Below, in pieces: positions 36,874-45,905 of a DNA stretch of 64,000 nt. This DNA comes from Pseudomonas sp. TTU2014-080ASC (lineage in GTDB: Bacteria > Pseudomonadota > Gammaproteobacteria > Pseudomonadales > Pseudomonadaceae). Under the pieces are notes generated by a model. The model saw only the letters and a list, made by a program, of their open reading frames with translations, searched no databases and was not told the origin of the DNA. Where the stretch lies: positions 1,054,001 through 1,118,000 of the forward strand of contig NZ_LKKK01000001.1 of NCBI RefSeq assembly GCF_001446935.1, given 5' to 3'. Made by a program: the position numbers and the translations under genes. Numbering within the stretch: the first letter of the stretch is position 1; the number at the start of each line of letters is the position of its first letter.

Positions 36874-37425
36874 ATGAAACGCACCGGCTGCACCCTCTCT
36901 CTGGGCTGCCTGTTGCTCCTGCTGCCACTGCTCGCCAATGCGGGCGGCAACTCTTTGCTGATCCCCGCAACCAGCAGCTGCGCCTTGAACGCCGGACCGG
37001 AAGATTTTCCAGCGGCACTCGAAGCCTGTGAGAAAGCAGCCAACAGTGGCGACCTGCAAGCGGTGTATGAACTGGGCGAACTCTATTACTCGGGCGAACA
37101 CACCGAACGCGATCTCGACAAAGCCCTGCACTGGTTCGAACAAGCCTCACTGCAAGGTCATGCGCAAGCTCAATACCGCCTGGGCATGATGTTCTTTCAC
37201 GGCGAAGGTGTGCCGGCCAATGCCATGCAGGCTTACATTGTCTTGAAAATGGCAGCGGTCAATGGCTCCGACGAAGCCATGGATGACGCTGACGTGATTG
37301 CCGCGCAAATGCCTAACAGCGAATTGGAAGTGGCGACTCAAGTGCTGGGGCAGATCTTCCGCAACTACCTGCTGGAACTACAGAACACCGATCTGCTGCG
37401 TTCACCCTTCGCGCCACTTCCCTAA
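36874..37425 (+). CDS. Secreted SEL1-like repeat protein
   Basis: A 183-residue protein with a signal peptide (MKRTGCTLSLGCLLLLLPLLANAGG) and at least two SEL1-type helical repeats: QAVYELGELYYSGEHTERDLDKALHWFEQASLQGHAQAQYRLGMMFFHGEGVPANAMQAY-like units between residues ~50 and 115. SEL1 proteins act as scaffolds. Its partner is unknown. Conserved next to miaB in PAO1 from memory. Confidence 0.8.
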   Translation: MKRTGCTLSLGCLLLLLPLLANAGGNSLLIPATSSCALNAGPEDFPAALEACEKAANSGDLQAVYELGELYYSGEHTERDLDKALHWFEQASLQGHAQAQYRLGMMFFHGEGVPANAMQAYIVLKMAAVNGSDEAMDDADVIAAQMPNSELEVATQVLGQIFRNYLLELQNTDLLRSPFAPLP

Positions 37426-37446
37426 GGCAGCCTAACGCCCTGAGCG

Positions 37447-37770
37447 TTACTTTTCCGGCATTGGCATCGGGAACGGCATGACATTACCGCCACCCTTAGC
37501 TTCACTGATCTTGGCCGTGCCCAAGCGCTCGACCTCATCAATGCGAATCACTGCCTGCATCGGGATAAAGCTGCGCAATACGCCATCAAACTGCGCCTTC
37601 AGCTTTTCCTCACTGGGATCTACAACCAGCTGACTACGCTCACCAAAGACGAATTCTTCAACCTCCAGAAAACCCCACAGGTCACTCTGGAACACCTGCT
37701 TGGCGTACACCTCGTACACCTGCCCCTGATTGAGAAAGATCACCTTATAGATAGGATCGCGACTACTCAT
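37447..37770 (-). CDS. DUF1820 family protein
   Basis: A 107-residue cytosolic-type protein, MSSRDPIYKVIFLNQGQVYEVYAKQV at the start, GFLEVEEFVFGERSQLVVDPSEEKLKAQFDGV, ending in PFPMPMPEK. This matches the small DUF1820 family of Pseudomonas; function unknown. It is on the reverse strand between the SEL1 gene and miaB. A longer upstream reading lies antisense to miaB and is rejected. Confidence 0.82.
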   Translation of the reverse strand: MSSRDPIYKVIFLNQGQVYEVYAKQVFQSDLWGFLEVEEFVFGERSQLVVDPSEEKLKAQFDGVLRSFIPMQAVIRIDEVERLGTAKISEAKGGGNVMPFPMPMPEK

Positions 37771-37905
37771 AACTCTACAGATCGTGTGGATAAGTTGATG
37801 GAACGGTAGCGGATCATAGCATACGCACCAGACAGGCAACGCTAGGAACCTGGCCCCGGCAAGCCTATAATGCGCGGTTCTTCGAATTCTCATTTCTGAG
37901 CAAGC

Positions 37906-39249
37906 ATGACCAAGAAGCTTTACATCGAAACCCACGGTTGCCAGATGAACGAGTATGACAGCTCGCGCATGATCGACCTGCTGGGCGAGCATCAGGCCGT
38001 TGAAGTCACCGAGCACGCAGCGGATGCCGACATCATCCTGCTCAACACCTGCTCGATCCGGGAAAAAGCCCAGGACAAGGTGTTCTCGCAGCTTGGCCGT
38101 TGGCGTGAGCTCAAACAAGCCAACCCGGATCTGGTGATCGGCGTGGGCGGTTGCGTGGCCAGCCAGGAAGGCGCGGCCATCCGTGACCGCGCTCCTTATG
38201 TGGACGTGGTATTCGGCCCGCAGACCCTGCACCGCCTGCCCGAGATGATCGACGCTGCGCGCGTGACCAAAACCGCCCAGGTCGATATCAGCTTCCCGGA
38301 AATCGAGAAATTCGACCGCTTACCTGAACCGCGCGTCGAAGGCCCCAGCGCCTACGTATCGGTCATGGAAGGTTGCAGCAAGTACTGCACTTTCTGCGTT
38401 GTGCCCTACACCCGTGGCGAAGAAGTCAGCCGCCCGATGGAAGACGTACTGGCTGAAATCATCCACCTGGCTGAACACGGCGTGCGCGAAGTCACCCTGC
38501 TGGGCCAGAACGTGAACGGCTACCGCGGCACCACCCGTGACGGCAAGATTGCCGATTTCGCCGAGCTGCTTTACGCCGTGGCCGCCATCGACGGCATCGA
38601 CCGCATCCGCTACACCACCAGCCATCCGCTGGAGTTCTCCGATGCGATCATCCAGGCCCACGCTGATATTCCTGAACTGGTGAAGTATCTGCACCTGCCG
38701 GTACAGTCCGGTTCAGATCGCATTCTCGCGGCGATGAAGCGCAATCACATGGCCCTTGAATACAAGTCCCGTATTCGCAAGCTACGCGCTGCTGTGCCGG
38801 ACATTCTGATCAGCTCGGACTTTATTGTCGGCTTCCCCGGCGAAACCGAAAAAGACTTCGAGCAGACCATGAAGCTGATCGAGGAAGTCGGCTTCGACTT
38901 CAGCTACTCGTTCATCTACAGCGCTCGCCCCGGCACACCGGCAGCCGACCTGGTTGACGACACGCCGATGGAAGTGAAGAAGCAGCGTCTGGCGATTCTG
39001 CAGCAACGCATCAACCAGCAAGGCTTTGAGAACAGCCGCCGCATGGCGGGCACTGTGCAACGCATTCTGGTCAGCGACTACTCAAAGAAAGACCCGGGCA
39101 TGCTGCAAGGCCGGACCGAGACCAATCGCGTGGTCAACTTCCGCAGCGACAACCCGCGCCTGATCGGCCAGTTCGTCGACATCTATATCGACGAAGCCCT
39201 ACCCAACTCCCTGCGCGGCACCCTGGTGAGCCCTGCGACCAACCATTAA
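37906..39249 (+). CDS. miaB: tRNA-2-methylthio-N6-dimethylallyladenosine synthase
   Basis: A 447-residue radical-SAM methylthiotransferase acting on tRNA A37. Three domains: N-terminal UPF0004 with three auxiliary-cluster cysteines ([33 protein letters not shown]); radical-SAM core with [15 protein letters not shown] (cluster near residue 157); C-terminal TRAM domain ([13 protein letters not shown] to [18 protein letters not shown]). Full length. It precedes ybeZ-ybeY-corC-lnt as in other gammaproteobacteria. Confidence 0.96.
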   Translation: MTKKLYIETHGCQMNEYDSSRMIDLLGEHQAVEVTEHAADADIILLNTCSIREKAQDKVFSQLGRWRELKQANPDLVIGVGGCVASQEGAAIRDRAPYVDVVFGPQTLHRLPEMIDAARVTKTAQVDISFPEIEKFDRLPEPRVEGPSAYVSVMEGCSKYCTFCVVPYTRGEEVSRPMEDVLAEIIHLAEHGVREVTLLGQNVNGYRGTTRDGKIADFAELLYAVAAIDGIDRIRYTTSHPLEFSDAIIQAHADIPELVKYLHLPVQSGSDRILAAMKRNHMALEYKSRIRKLRAAVPDILISSDFIVGFPGETEKDFEQTMKLIEEVGFDFSYSFIYSARPGTPAADLVDDTPMEVKKQRLAILQQRINQQGFENSRRMAGTVQRILVSDYSKKDPGMLQGRTETNRVVNFRSDNPRLIGQFVDIYIDEALPNSLRGTLVSPATNH

Positions 39250-39260
39250 GAGCGCGCCCG

Positions 39261-39291
39261 ACGCCTTCCCGAATACCGTCCGGGAAGGCGT
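39261..39291. other. Inverted repeat after miaB
   Basis: 11-base arms ACGCCTTCCCG / CGGGAAGGCGT around a 9-base loop, 11 bases past the miaB stop. No T tract follows, so it may be an attenuating or 3'-stabilising hairpin rather than an intrinsic terminator. Confidence 0.6.
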
Positions 39292-39374
39292 CCGCCGTCA
39301 TGCTTCCAACTGCGGACTGCTAGCGCTATGCTTTCAACTTATTTTTTCTGCCGACTGGCGGCCATTTAACGACC

Positions 39375-40379
39375 TTGAACGCACCTATAGAACCTCGTCG
39401 TTTCATCCTCGAACCCTTTGAAGCTCGCCGCTTTGCCAACCTGTGCGGCCAATTTGACGAGCACCTGCGCCTGATCGAACAGCGCATCGGCATCGAAATC
39501 CGCAACCGCGGCAACCAGTTCGAACTGGTGGGCGCTGCCGAAAAAACCAACTCCGCCGAGCAACTGCTGCGCCGCCTCTATCGCGAAGCGCAAAACGCCG
39601 AGTTATCACCGGAGATGGTTCACCTGTTCCTGCAGGAGTCTGGGGTTGAGGAGCTGGTCAACCCGACCACTGACCTGAATATCGCCCTGCGCACCCGTAA
39701 AGGCATGATTCGCCCGCGCGGCGCTAACCAGCAGCGCTACGTCAAATCTATCCTTGATCACGACATCAACTTTGGCATTGGCCCGGCCGGTACCGGCAAG
39801 ACCTATCTGGCCGTTGCCTGCGCCGTTGATGCCTTGGAGCGCGAGCAGATCCGCCGCATCCTGCTGGTCCGTCCGGCAGTTGAAGCCGGCGAAAAGCTCG
39901 GTTTCCTGCCCGGCGACCTGAGCCAAAAGATCGACCCGTATCTGCGCCCGTTGTATGACGCGCTGTACGAAATGCTCGGCTTCGAACAAGTCGCCAAGCT
40001 GATCGAGAAACAGGTGATCGAAGTTGCGCCGCTGGCCTACATGCGCGGCCGCACACTGAACAACAGTTTCATCATCCTCGACGAAAGCCAGAACACCACC
40101 GTGGAACAAATGAAAATGTTCCTGACCCGTATTGGCTTCGGCTCCACAGCAGTGATCACCGGTGACATAACTCAGGTCGACCTGCCCCGCGGCACCAAGA
40201 GCGGCCTGACCCACGTGATTGACGTGCTGCGTGATGTACCTGGCATCAGCTTCACCCACTTCAAGCCGAAGGACGTGGTGCGCCATCCGCTGGTACAGCG
40301 CATCGTTGAAGCCTACGACCGTTTTGATGAGCGCACAGGCGGCAAGCCTGCTCCAGCTCAGAGCCAGCAGCATGATTGA
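39375..40379 (+). CDS. ybeZ: PhoH-like ATPase YbeZ
   Basis: A 334-residue P-loop ATPase. Walker A is [15 protein letters not shown], Walker B is [11 protein letters not shown], and the PhoH sensor region reads [18 protein letters not shown]. YbeZ works with the endoribonuclease YbeY in rRNA processing. The start is a TTG at 39375 giving [20 protein letters not shown]; the frame has an upstream stop at 39321 and no ATG between, and no clear Shine-Dalgarno sequence. The end overlaps ybeY by 8 bases. Confidence 0.92.
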   Translation: MNAPIEPRRFILEPFEARRFANLCGQFDEHLRLIEQRIGIEIRNRGNQFELVGAAEKTNSAEQLLRRLYREAQNAELSPEMVHLFLQESGVEELVNPTTDLNIALRTRKGMIRPRGANQQRYVKSILDHDINFGIGPAGTGKTYLAVACAVDALEREQIRRILLVRPAVEAGEKLGFLPGDLSQKIDPYLRPLYDALYEMLGFEQVAKLIEKQVIEVAPLAYMRGRTLNNSFIILDESQNTTVEQMKMFLTRIGFGSTAVITGDITQVDLPRGTKSGLTHVIDVLRDVPGISFTHFKPKDVVRHPLVQRIVEAYDRFDERTGGKPAPAQSQQHD

Positions 40380-40824
40380 ACTGGACCTGCAAATTGCCAG
40401 TAAGGGCACTAACCTGCCCGCTGAAGCAGACTTCCGCGCCTGGTGTGAAATCGCCCTGCGCCAACGCACAGGCGACTCCGAGCTGACCATCCGGCTGGTT
40501 GATGAAGCCGAAGGTCGGGAGCTGAATCACACCTGGCGTCATAAAGATTACGCAACCAATGTCCTATCCTTCCCTGCTGATGTGCCGGACGAGCTGCTGG
40601 ATATCCCGCTGCTCGGCGATCTGGTTATCTGCGTCCCCGTTGTGGAGCGCGAAGCACAGGAACAAGGCAAACAACTGGAAGCCCACTGGGCGCATCTGGT
40701 TATTCACGGATGCTTGCATTTGCTCGGCTACGACCACATTGAAGACGATGAAGCCGAAGAAATGGAAGCGCTGGAACGAGAATTGCTGGCTGAACTGGGT
40801 CACCCCGACCCATACGATGATTAA
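40372..40824 (+). CDS. ybeY: Endoribonuclease YbeY
   Basis: A 150-residue zinc endoribonuclease for 16S rRNA 3' maturation and ribosome quality control. The zinc motif [11 protein letters not shown] (three histidines) lies near residues 114-124, preceded by [11 protein letters not shown]. The ATG at 40372 gives the family length; longer readings run back into ybeZ. Confidence 0.95.
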   Translation: MIELDLQIASKGTNLPAEADFRAWCEIALRQRTGDSELTIRLVDEAEGRELNHTWRHKDYATNVLSFPADVPDELLDIPLLGDLVICVPVVEREAQEQGKQLEAHWAHLVIHGCLHLLGYDHIEDDEAEEMEALERELLAELGHPDPYDD

Positions 40825-40858
40825 CCCAAACTGATAGAAGGTTCCTGAGTACCCCATC

Positions 40859-41698
40859 ATGAGCGAAGACCGATCGAGCAACGAGCATAAGTCCTGGTTC
40901 AACAAACTGACCCAAGCTTTTGCTCATGAGCCGAAAAACCGCAAGGAACTGCTGGAAGTTCTGCGTGAAGCACACCAGAACAACCTGCTCGACAGCGAAG
41001 CACTGGCCATCGTAGAAGGCGCCATTCAAGTCGCCGACCTGCAAGTTCGCGACATTATGGTTCCGCGATCCCAGATGATCAGCATCAAATCCGACCAGAC
41101 TCCTAAAGAGTTCCTGCCTTCGATCATTGAATCCGCCCACTCGCGTTTCCCGGTTTTCGGCGAAAACCTGGATGACGTACAGGGCATTCTTCTGGCCAAG
41201 GACCTGCTGCCCCTGATCCTTCAGGAGGATCACAGCACCTTTAACATCACGGACCTGCTGCGCCCGGTGACTTTCGTCCCCGAGTCCAAGCGCCTGAACG
41301 TGCTGCTGCGCGAGTTCCGCGCCAATCACAACCACATGGCGGTGGTGATTGATGAGTACGGCGGTGTTGCCGGCCTGGTCACCATTGAAGACGTTCTCGA
41401 GCAGATCGTCGGTGATATTGAAGACGAGCACGATATCGAGGAAAACAGCTACATCAAGCCGCTGCCCTCCGGTGATTTCCTGATCAAAGCCCTGACACCG
41501 ATTGAGCACTTTAACGAAGCGTTTGACAGCGAGTTCTCCGACGACGAATTCGACACCGTCGGCGGCTTGGTTATGGGCGCATTTGGTCGCCTGCCCAAGC
41601 GCAATGAGGTCACTGAGATTGGCGACTACCGCTTCCGTATCGTCAACGCAGATAGCCGCCGCATTCACTTGCTGCGCCTGACCCCGATCAGCCAATGA
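40859..41698 (+). CDS. corC: CorC/YbeX family CBS-domain protein
   Basis: A 279-residue cytosolic protein with two CBS domains (~68-190; [71 protein letters not shown]) and a C-terminal CorC_HlyC domain ([22 protein letters not shown]). Linked to magnesium/cobalt efflux and ribosome metabolism. It sits between ybeY and lnt, the usual order. Confidence 0.93.
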   Translation: MSEDRSSNEHKSWFNKLTQAFAHEPKNRKELLEVLREAHQNNLLDSEALAIVEGAIQVADLQVRDIMVPRSQMISIKSDQTPKEFLPSIIESAHSRFPVFGENLDDVQGILLAKDLLPLILQEDHSTFNITDLLRPVTFVPESKRLNVLLREFRANHNHMAVVIDEYGGVAGLVTIEDVLEQIVGDIEDEHDIEENSYIKPLPSGDFLIKALTPIEHFNEAFDSEFSDDEFDTVGGLVMGAFGRLPKRNEVTEIGDYRFRIVNADSRRIHLLRLTPISQ

Positions 41699-41703
41699 TC
41701 CTC

Positions 41704-41736
41704 ACAGGCCACCCGCAACGGGTGGCCTGTCTGTTT
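41704..41736 (+). terminator. Terminator downstream of corC
   Basis: 12-base perfect arms ACAGGCCACCCG / CGGGTGGCCTGT around CAA, then CTGTTTT. It begins 6 bases past the corC stop. It suggests lnt is also expressed from its own promoter. Confidence 0.8.
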
Positions 41737-41803
41737 TAGCCTCTTCCACGCACCCAAAATCCGCTCTACCCTTGCGCCACTTCAATCCAAGGAACTGCAC
41801 CTG

Positions 41804-43324
41804 ATGCAATGGATAACCCGAGCCGGTTGGCCCGGCCATCTGATCGCCCTGCTCGCGGGCTCTGTCACCCCCCTAACTCTGGCACCTTATGACTTATGGC
41901 CGCTGGCCCTGCTGTCGATTGGCCTGCTGTTTCTTGGTTTACGTGAGCTGGCACCTGGTCAGGCAGCGTTACGCGGCTGGGCTTACGGCTTCGGCATGTT
42001 CCTCGCCGGAACCAGTTGGGTGTACGTCAGCATCCATGATTACGGGGCCGCGTCGCCGGCACTGGCGGGCTTTCTGACCCTACTGTTTGTCGCCGGACTG
42101 GGCTCGTTCCTGGCACTGGCTGGCTGGGTCTGGGCTCGCTGGCTGCGTCAGAGCAACGCGCCGCTGGCCAACGCACTGACGTTTGCAGCCCTGTGGCTGG
42201 CCCTGGAAGGCTTGCGCAGTTGGATTTTCACAGGTTTCCCCTGGCTGCTGGCAGGCTACAGCCAGCTCGACGGCCCGCTGGCAGGCCTTGCACCGTTAGG
42301 CGGCGTCTGGCTGATCTCCTTCGTCCTAGCACTGAGCGCGGCCCTGCTGGTCAACCTCAAACAGTTACTCGCTTCACCACTGGCTCTCGGCTGCAGTGTG
42401 GGGTTGATAGCGATTGTGTGGGGCGGCGGTGTAGCGTTTAAAGATCACGCTTGGACCGAAAGCAAAGGCCCAGCGCTGAGCGTAACGGCGGTGCAGGGCA
42501 ATATCGAACAGAACCTCAAATGGGACCCGCGCCAGCTCAATGCCCAATTAGCGCTGTACCGTGATCTGACTTTCAGCGCCAAACAGTCTGACCTGATCAT
42601 CTGGCCGGAGACAGCCGTGCCAGTGTTCAAAGACACTGCAGATGGATACCTGAGCATGCTCGACAGGTTTGCTGCTGATCGTGATTCGGCATTGATTACC
42701 GGCGTGCCGATTCGCAAGAACAACGAGAATGGCGATCTGCGCTACTACAACGGCATCAGCGTGGTCGGTAATGGCAGTGGCGACTACCTCAAGCAAAAGC
42801 TGGTGCCTTTCGGTGAATACGTGCCTCTGCAGGAATTGCTGCGCGGCCTGATCGCCTTCTTCGACCTGCCCATGTCCGACTTTGCCCGCGGCCCGGCCAA
42901 TCAAAACCCGCTGTCAGCCAAAGGCAACAACGTCGCCGCGCTGATCTGTTACGAAGTGGTCTACCCGGAGTTTGCCGCCGAACAGGCAGCACGCAGCGAC
43001 CTGTTGCTGACCATCAGCAACGACACTTGGTTCGGTCGCTCAATTGGCCCGCTACAGCATCTGCAAATGGCGCAGATGCGGGCACTGGAAGCCGGTCGCT
43101 GGATGATCCGTGCAACCAACAATGGTGTAACGGCCCTGATCGACCCATACGGCAGAATCACCGAGCGCCTGCCACAGTTCGAGCAAGCCATACTCTACGG
43201 TGAGGTCCAACCCATGCAGGGCCTGACGCCGTACCTGAAGTGGCGTGGCTGGCCGGTGTTTGGCTTGGCGATGGTGCTACTGAGCGTTGCGCTGCTGCGT
43301 CAGCGGCGCAGCCAGCGGGACTGA
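41804..43324 (+). CDS. lnt: Apolipoprotein N-acyltransferase Lnt
   Basis: A 506-residue inner-membrane enzyme adding the third acyl chain to lipoproteins. An N-terminal region of about six transmembrane helices (~1-190) precedes a periplasmic nitrilase domain. The catalytic Glu is in IIWPETAVPVF, the Lys region reads YLKQKLVPFGEYVPL, and the nucleophilic Cys is in AALICYEVVYPEF. A C-terminal helix follows. Its stop abuts pxpC on the other strand. Confidence 0.95.
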   Translation: MQWITRAGWPGHLIALLAGSVTPLTLAPYDLWPLALLSIGLLFLGLRELAPGQAALRGWAYGFGMFLAGTSWVYVSIHDYGAASPALAGFLTLLFVAGLGSFLALAGWVWARWLRQSNAPLANALTFAALWLALEGLRSWIFTGFPWLLAGYSQLDGPLAGLAPLGGVWLISFVLALSAALLVNLKQLLASPLALGCSVGLIAIVWGGGVAFKDHAWTESKGPALSVTAVQGNIEQNLKWDPRQLNAQLALYRDLTFSAKQSDLIIWPETAVPVFKDTADGYLSMLDRFAADRDSALITGVPIRKNNENGDLRYYNGISVVGNGSGDYLKQKLVPFGEYVPLQELLRGLIAFFDLPMSDFARGPANQNPLSAKGNNVAALICYEVVYPEFAAEQAARSDLLLTISNDTWFGRSIGPLQHLQMAQMRALEAGRWMIRATNNGVTALIDPYGRITERLPQFEQAILYGEVQPMQGLTPYLKWRGWPVFGLAMVLLSVALLRQRRSQRD

Positions 43325-44245
43325 TCAGCGCCTGAAGAAACGATAGAAAGCCCGCAGATCGACCTGAGCCTGATCCAGGTCGATCTGGCTAAAGCGTACT
43401 GCGTGATGCGCCGGACACTGTGCAAGGCGACACAAATCCAGCGGATGCAGCCAACCCAGCAGCGGGTAACCGCCCATGGTCTGATGATCCGCCTGCAAAA
43501 TGATCGGCTGCCCGTCCGGCGGCACCTGAATCACACCGCGCCCGACACCGGTTGACCACTGCCGCTTCGGTGCCTGAATGGGCAGGCCCGACAGGCGTGC
43601 GCCCATGCGATCAGACTGCGGGCTCAGTTGCCAGTCCTGATTGAAGAACAGCTCGATCTGCTCAGGCGCAAAGTCCGCCGCATCCATCCCCAACATCACC
43701 CGCAGCTGTGCCATTTGCCGGTAATCCGGCCGATAGGCCGCTGGCACGCTGGCGCGTCCGCTCAATTCGACGGATGCACACGGCAGGCAATAGCCTGCCT
43801 GCAACGGTGAACCGTCACCTGCCAAGCCGCCCAAGCCCTCCCGGAGCTGCACGCTCACGCTGCCCAACACCGGTTCCAGCTGAAAGCCACCGGCCACCGC
43901 CAGGTAGATACGTTGTCCGGATCGGGCAAAGCCTAAGCGCAGACGCTGCCCCCGACGCACGGCAAAGCGCGTCCACACGGCGAGCGGCTGATCATCCAGA
44001 TGCACATCCAACTCGGCACCAGCCAAACTGACCCACGTGTCGACGTCAGCCTCAAGCTCAACACCACCCAAAGCGATTTCAAGCAGCGCGGTGCCCCACG
44101 GATTATTCACCAGGCGATTGGCCCAGGCAGCGGCCTGCACATCCATCGGCCCTGCGGGCGAAACGCCGAGGTGCTGCCAACCACGTCGTCCCGCATCCTG
44201 CAGCAAACTCTGCGGCCCAGCCCTGACCACCCGCAAGCCACTCAC
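43325..44245 (-). CDS. pxpC: 5-oxoprolinase subunit C
   Basis: A 306-residue subunit of the prokaryotic ATP-dependent 5-oxoprolinase, which hydrolyses the damage product 5-oxoproline to glutamate. GLRVVRAGPQSLLQDAGRRGWQHLGVSPAGPMD at the N-terminus is the family signature; QLRVMLGMDAADFAPEQIELFF and GMIQ-like VIQVPPDGQPIILQADHQTMGGYPLLG follow. GTG start overlapping the pxpB stop by 4 bases. Last gene of pxpABC. Confidence 0.93.
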   Translation of the reverse strand: MSGLRVVRAGPQSLLQDAGRRGWQHLGVSPAGPMDVQAAAWANRLVNNPWGTALLEIALGGVELEADVDTWVSLAGAELDVHLDDQPLAVWTRFAVRRGQRLRLGFARSGQRIYLAVAGGFQLEPVLGSVSVQLREGLGGLAGDGSPLQAGYCLPCASVELSGRASVPAAYRPDYRQMAQLRVMLGMDAADFAPEQIELFFNQDWQLSPQSDRMGARLSGLPIQAPKRQWSTGVGRGVIQVPPDGQPIILQADHQTMGGYPLLGWLHPLDLCRLAQCPAHHAVRFSQIDLDQAQVDLRAFYRFFRR

Positions 44246-44919
44246 AGCTCACCGCCTTCGCTGATAAAACGGCGCTCATCAATCGGGATAAAACGCACAC
44301 GATCACCCAGAACTAACGGACAAGGCGGCGCTTTTGATGAATCAAACAACGGCCACGGACAGCGCCCAAGCAAGTGCCAGCCACCCGGCGAACGCTGTGG
44401 ATAAATCGCCGTCTGCCGCTCGGCAATGGCCAGACTGCCAGCCGGTACAGAGACCCTCGGCGTGCTGCGACGCGGCAGAGCCAGCCGGGCATCCAAGGTA
44501 CCGAGATAGGCAAAGCCCGGCGCAAAGCCAATCGCGCCAACGCTGTAGTCCTGCCCGCTGTGCAGTGCAATAACGTCATCGACCTCGATCTGACACAAAC
44601 GCGCCACTTCATGCAGGTCTTCGCCGTTGTAACAAATTGGCAACTCGTGCAGCCGGGACTGATGTGCGGCGAACGGTTCGTCCTGCCAGCGCTCGATAAT
44701 CGGTTTAAGAGCGGCACTGAGCTGCCGGTGATCCGTACGCAGCAGATCGTAATGAAGCAATAAGCTGGTCCAGCCCGGAACCAGGTCTGTCAGCACCTCG
44801 CCCAATTCCCCGCGGATACGTTCAGCCAGGCGGGCAATGCGCAGCGGCAGCAACTCATCCGGCTGCTCCGCCAACACCAGCATGAGCGCCTCTGCGCCTG
44901 CAGGCTCGATACGAATCAC
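44242..44919 (-). CDS. pxpB: 5-oxoprolinase subunit B
   Basis: A 225-residue subunit (KipI/allophanate-hydrolase subunit 1-like). CYNGEDLHEVARLCQIEVDDVIALHSGQDYSVGAIGFAPGFAYLGTLDARLALPRRSTPRVSVPAGSLAIAERQ holds the conserved F-x-P-G-F-x-Y and P-R-x-x-P-R-x-x-V-P-x-G-S motifs. GTG start within a GTGA overlap with the pxpA stop. Confidence 0.93.
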   Translation of the reverse strand: MIRIEPAGAEALMLVLAEQPDELLPLRIARLAERIRGELGEVLTDLVPGWTSLLLHYDLLRTDHRQLSAALKPIIERWQDEPFAAHQSRLHELPICYNGEDLHEVARLCQIEVDDVIALHSGQDYSVGAIGFAPGFAYLGTLDARLALPRRSTPRVSVPAGSLAIAERQTAIYPQRSPGGWHLLGRCPWPLFDSSKAPPCPLVLGDRVRFIPIDERRFISEGGEL

Positions 44920-45659
44920 AGGCTGTCCAGGCTGGCCCGTAAGCGCCGCAGCACCGCCAGCGACTCAGCGTTATCGCCATGCACACATAGGCTGTCAGCC
45001 TGTAAGCGCAGCGGTTTGCCATCGATATCTGAAAACGCCTGTCCCTGCGCAATCGCCAGAGCCTGCTCCAGAATGCGTTGCGGGTCCTTGTGTACAGCTC
45101 CCTCCAGCCGACGCGGGGCAAGCTGGCCATCAGCCAGATAGGCGCGATCAGCAAAGGCCTCGAAGAGCAACGGTACACCGGCAGCCTCGGCCAGACGCTG
45201 TTCACGCTGATTATCCGCCAGCGCCAGCACCATCAGCGGCATCCCTTTACGAAAGGCTGCGCAGGCCGCCAGCACGGCGTTGAACAGCGCATCATCCCGC
45301 ACTAAATCGTTGTACAGCGCGCCGTGGGGTTTGACATACGCGACCTGAGTGCCCGCAGCCCGGCAGAACGCATCCAGTGCGCCCAACTGATACAGCACCA
45401 GCGCGGTGACTTCATCAGGTGAACAGCTGATGTGACGGCGGCCAAACCCTTGTAGGTCAGGATACGCCGGGTGCGCCCCAATGCTGACACCATGCCTGAG
45501 CGCCAGCGCTACCGAACGCTGCATAGTCAGTGGATCGCCAGCGTGATAACCGCAAGCCAGGTTGGCCTGATCTACCAGTGGCATGGCAAGAGCGTCATCG
45601 CCCATTTTCCAGGCACCGAAGCTTTCGCCCATATCGCAATTAAGCAGAATTCTCTTCAT
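44916..45659 (-). CDS. pxpA: 5-oxoprolinase subunit A (LamB/YcsF family)
   Basis: A 247-residue subunit. The N-terminus KRILLNCDMGESFGAWKMGDD, ANLACGYHAGDPLTM, IGAHPAYPDLQGFGRR and YVKPHGALYNDL are LamB/YcsF signatures. First gene of the pxpABC operon. The ATG at 45659 places the family start; a longer reading adds 26 unlike residues and no Shine-Dalgarno site. The region upstream is shared with a TonB receptor gene. Confidence 0.92.
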   Translation of the reverse strand: MKRILLNCDMGESFGAWKMGDDALAMPLVDQANLACGYHAGDPLTMQRSVALALRHGVSIGAHPAYPDLQGFGRRHISCSPDEVTALVLYQLGALDAFCRAAGTQVAYVKPHGALYNDLVRDDALFNAVLAACAAFRKGMPLMVLALADNQREQRLAEAAGVPLLFEAFADRAYLADGQLAPRRLEGAVHKDPQRILEQALAIAQGQAFSDIDGKPLRLQADSLCVHGDNAESLAVLRRLRASLDSL

Positions 45660-45850
45660 GACAGCATGCTTAAGGATGTGCAGCGGATGCGCAAGCCGAA
45701 ATGCACACCAGTGATTAAAAATGATGACACAGGCCACCGATGAAATAATTAATTACAAATTCAAAAAATCCGGAAACTCCTTGAAGACACTGGTGTGCCA
45801 ATAAAGTTTCACCAACAATAAACCAGATCATTCCCATTAATCATTGAACA

Positions 45851-45869
45851 TCATTTGCTAATCATTATC
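45851..45869 (+). promoter_or_regulatory. Fur-box-like site upstream of the TonB-dependent receptor gene
   Basis: The 19-base segment ending TAATCATTATC matches the Fur consensus at about 13 of 19 positions, with a complete right half. It is 36 bases upstream of the receptor ATG, so iron-dependent repression is likely. Inferred by eye. Confidence 0.6.
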
Positions 45870-45905
45870 ATCCACGCACAAATCTAATACCTCTGCTAGG
45901 GATAA

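Noticed and set aside
39606..41695. Long - strand frames opposite ybeZ-ybeY-corC
   Set aside because: Overlap three conserved genes with motif support on the + strand.
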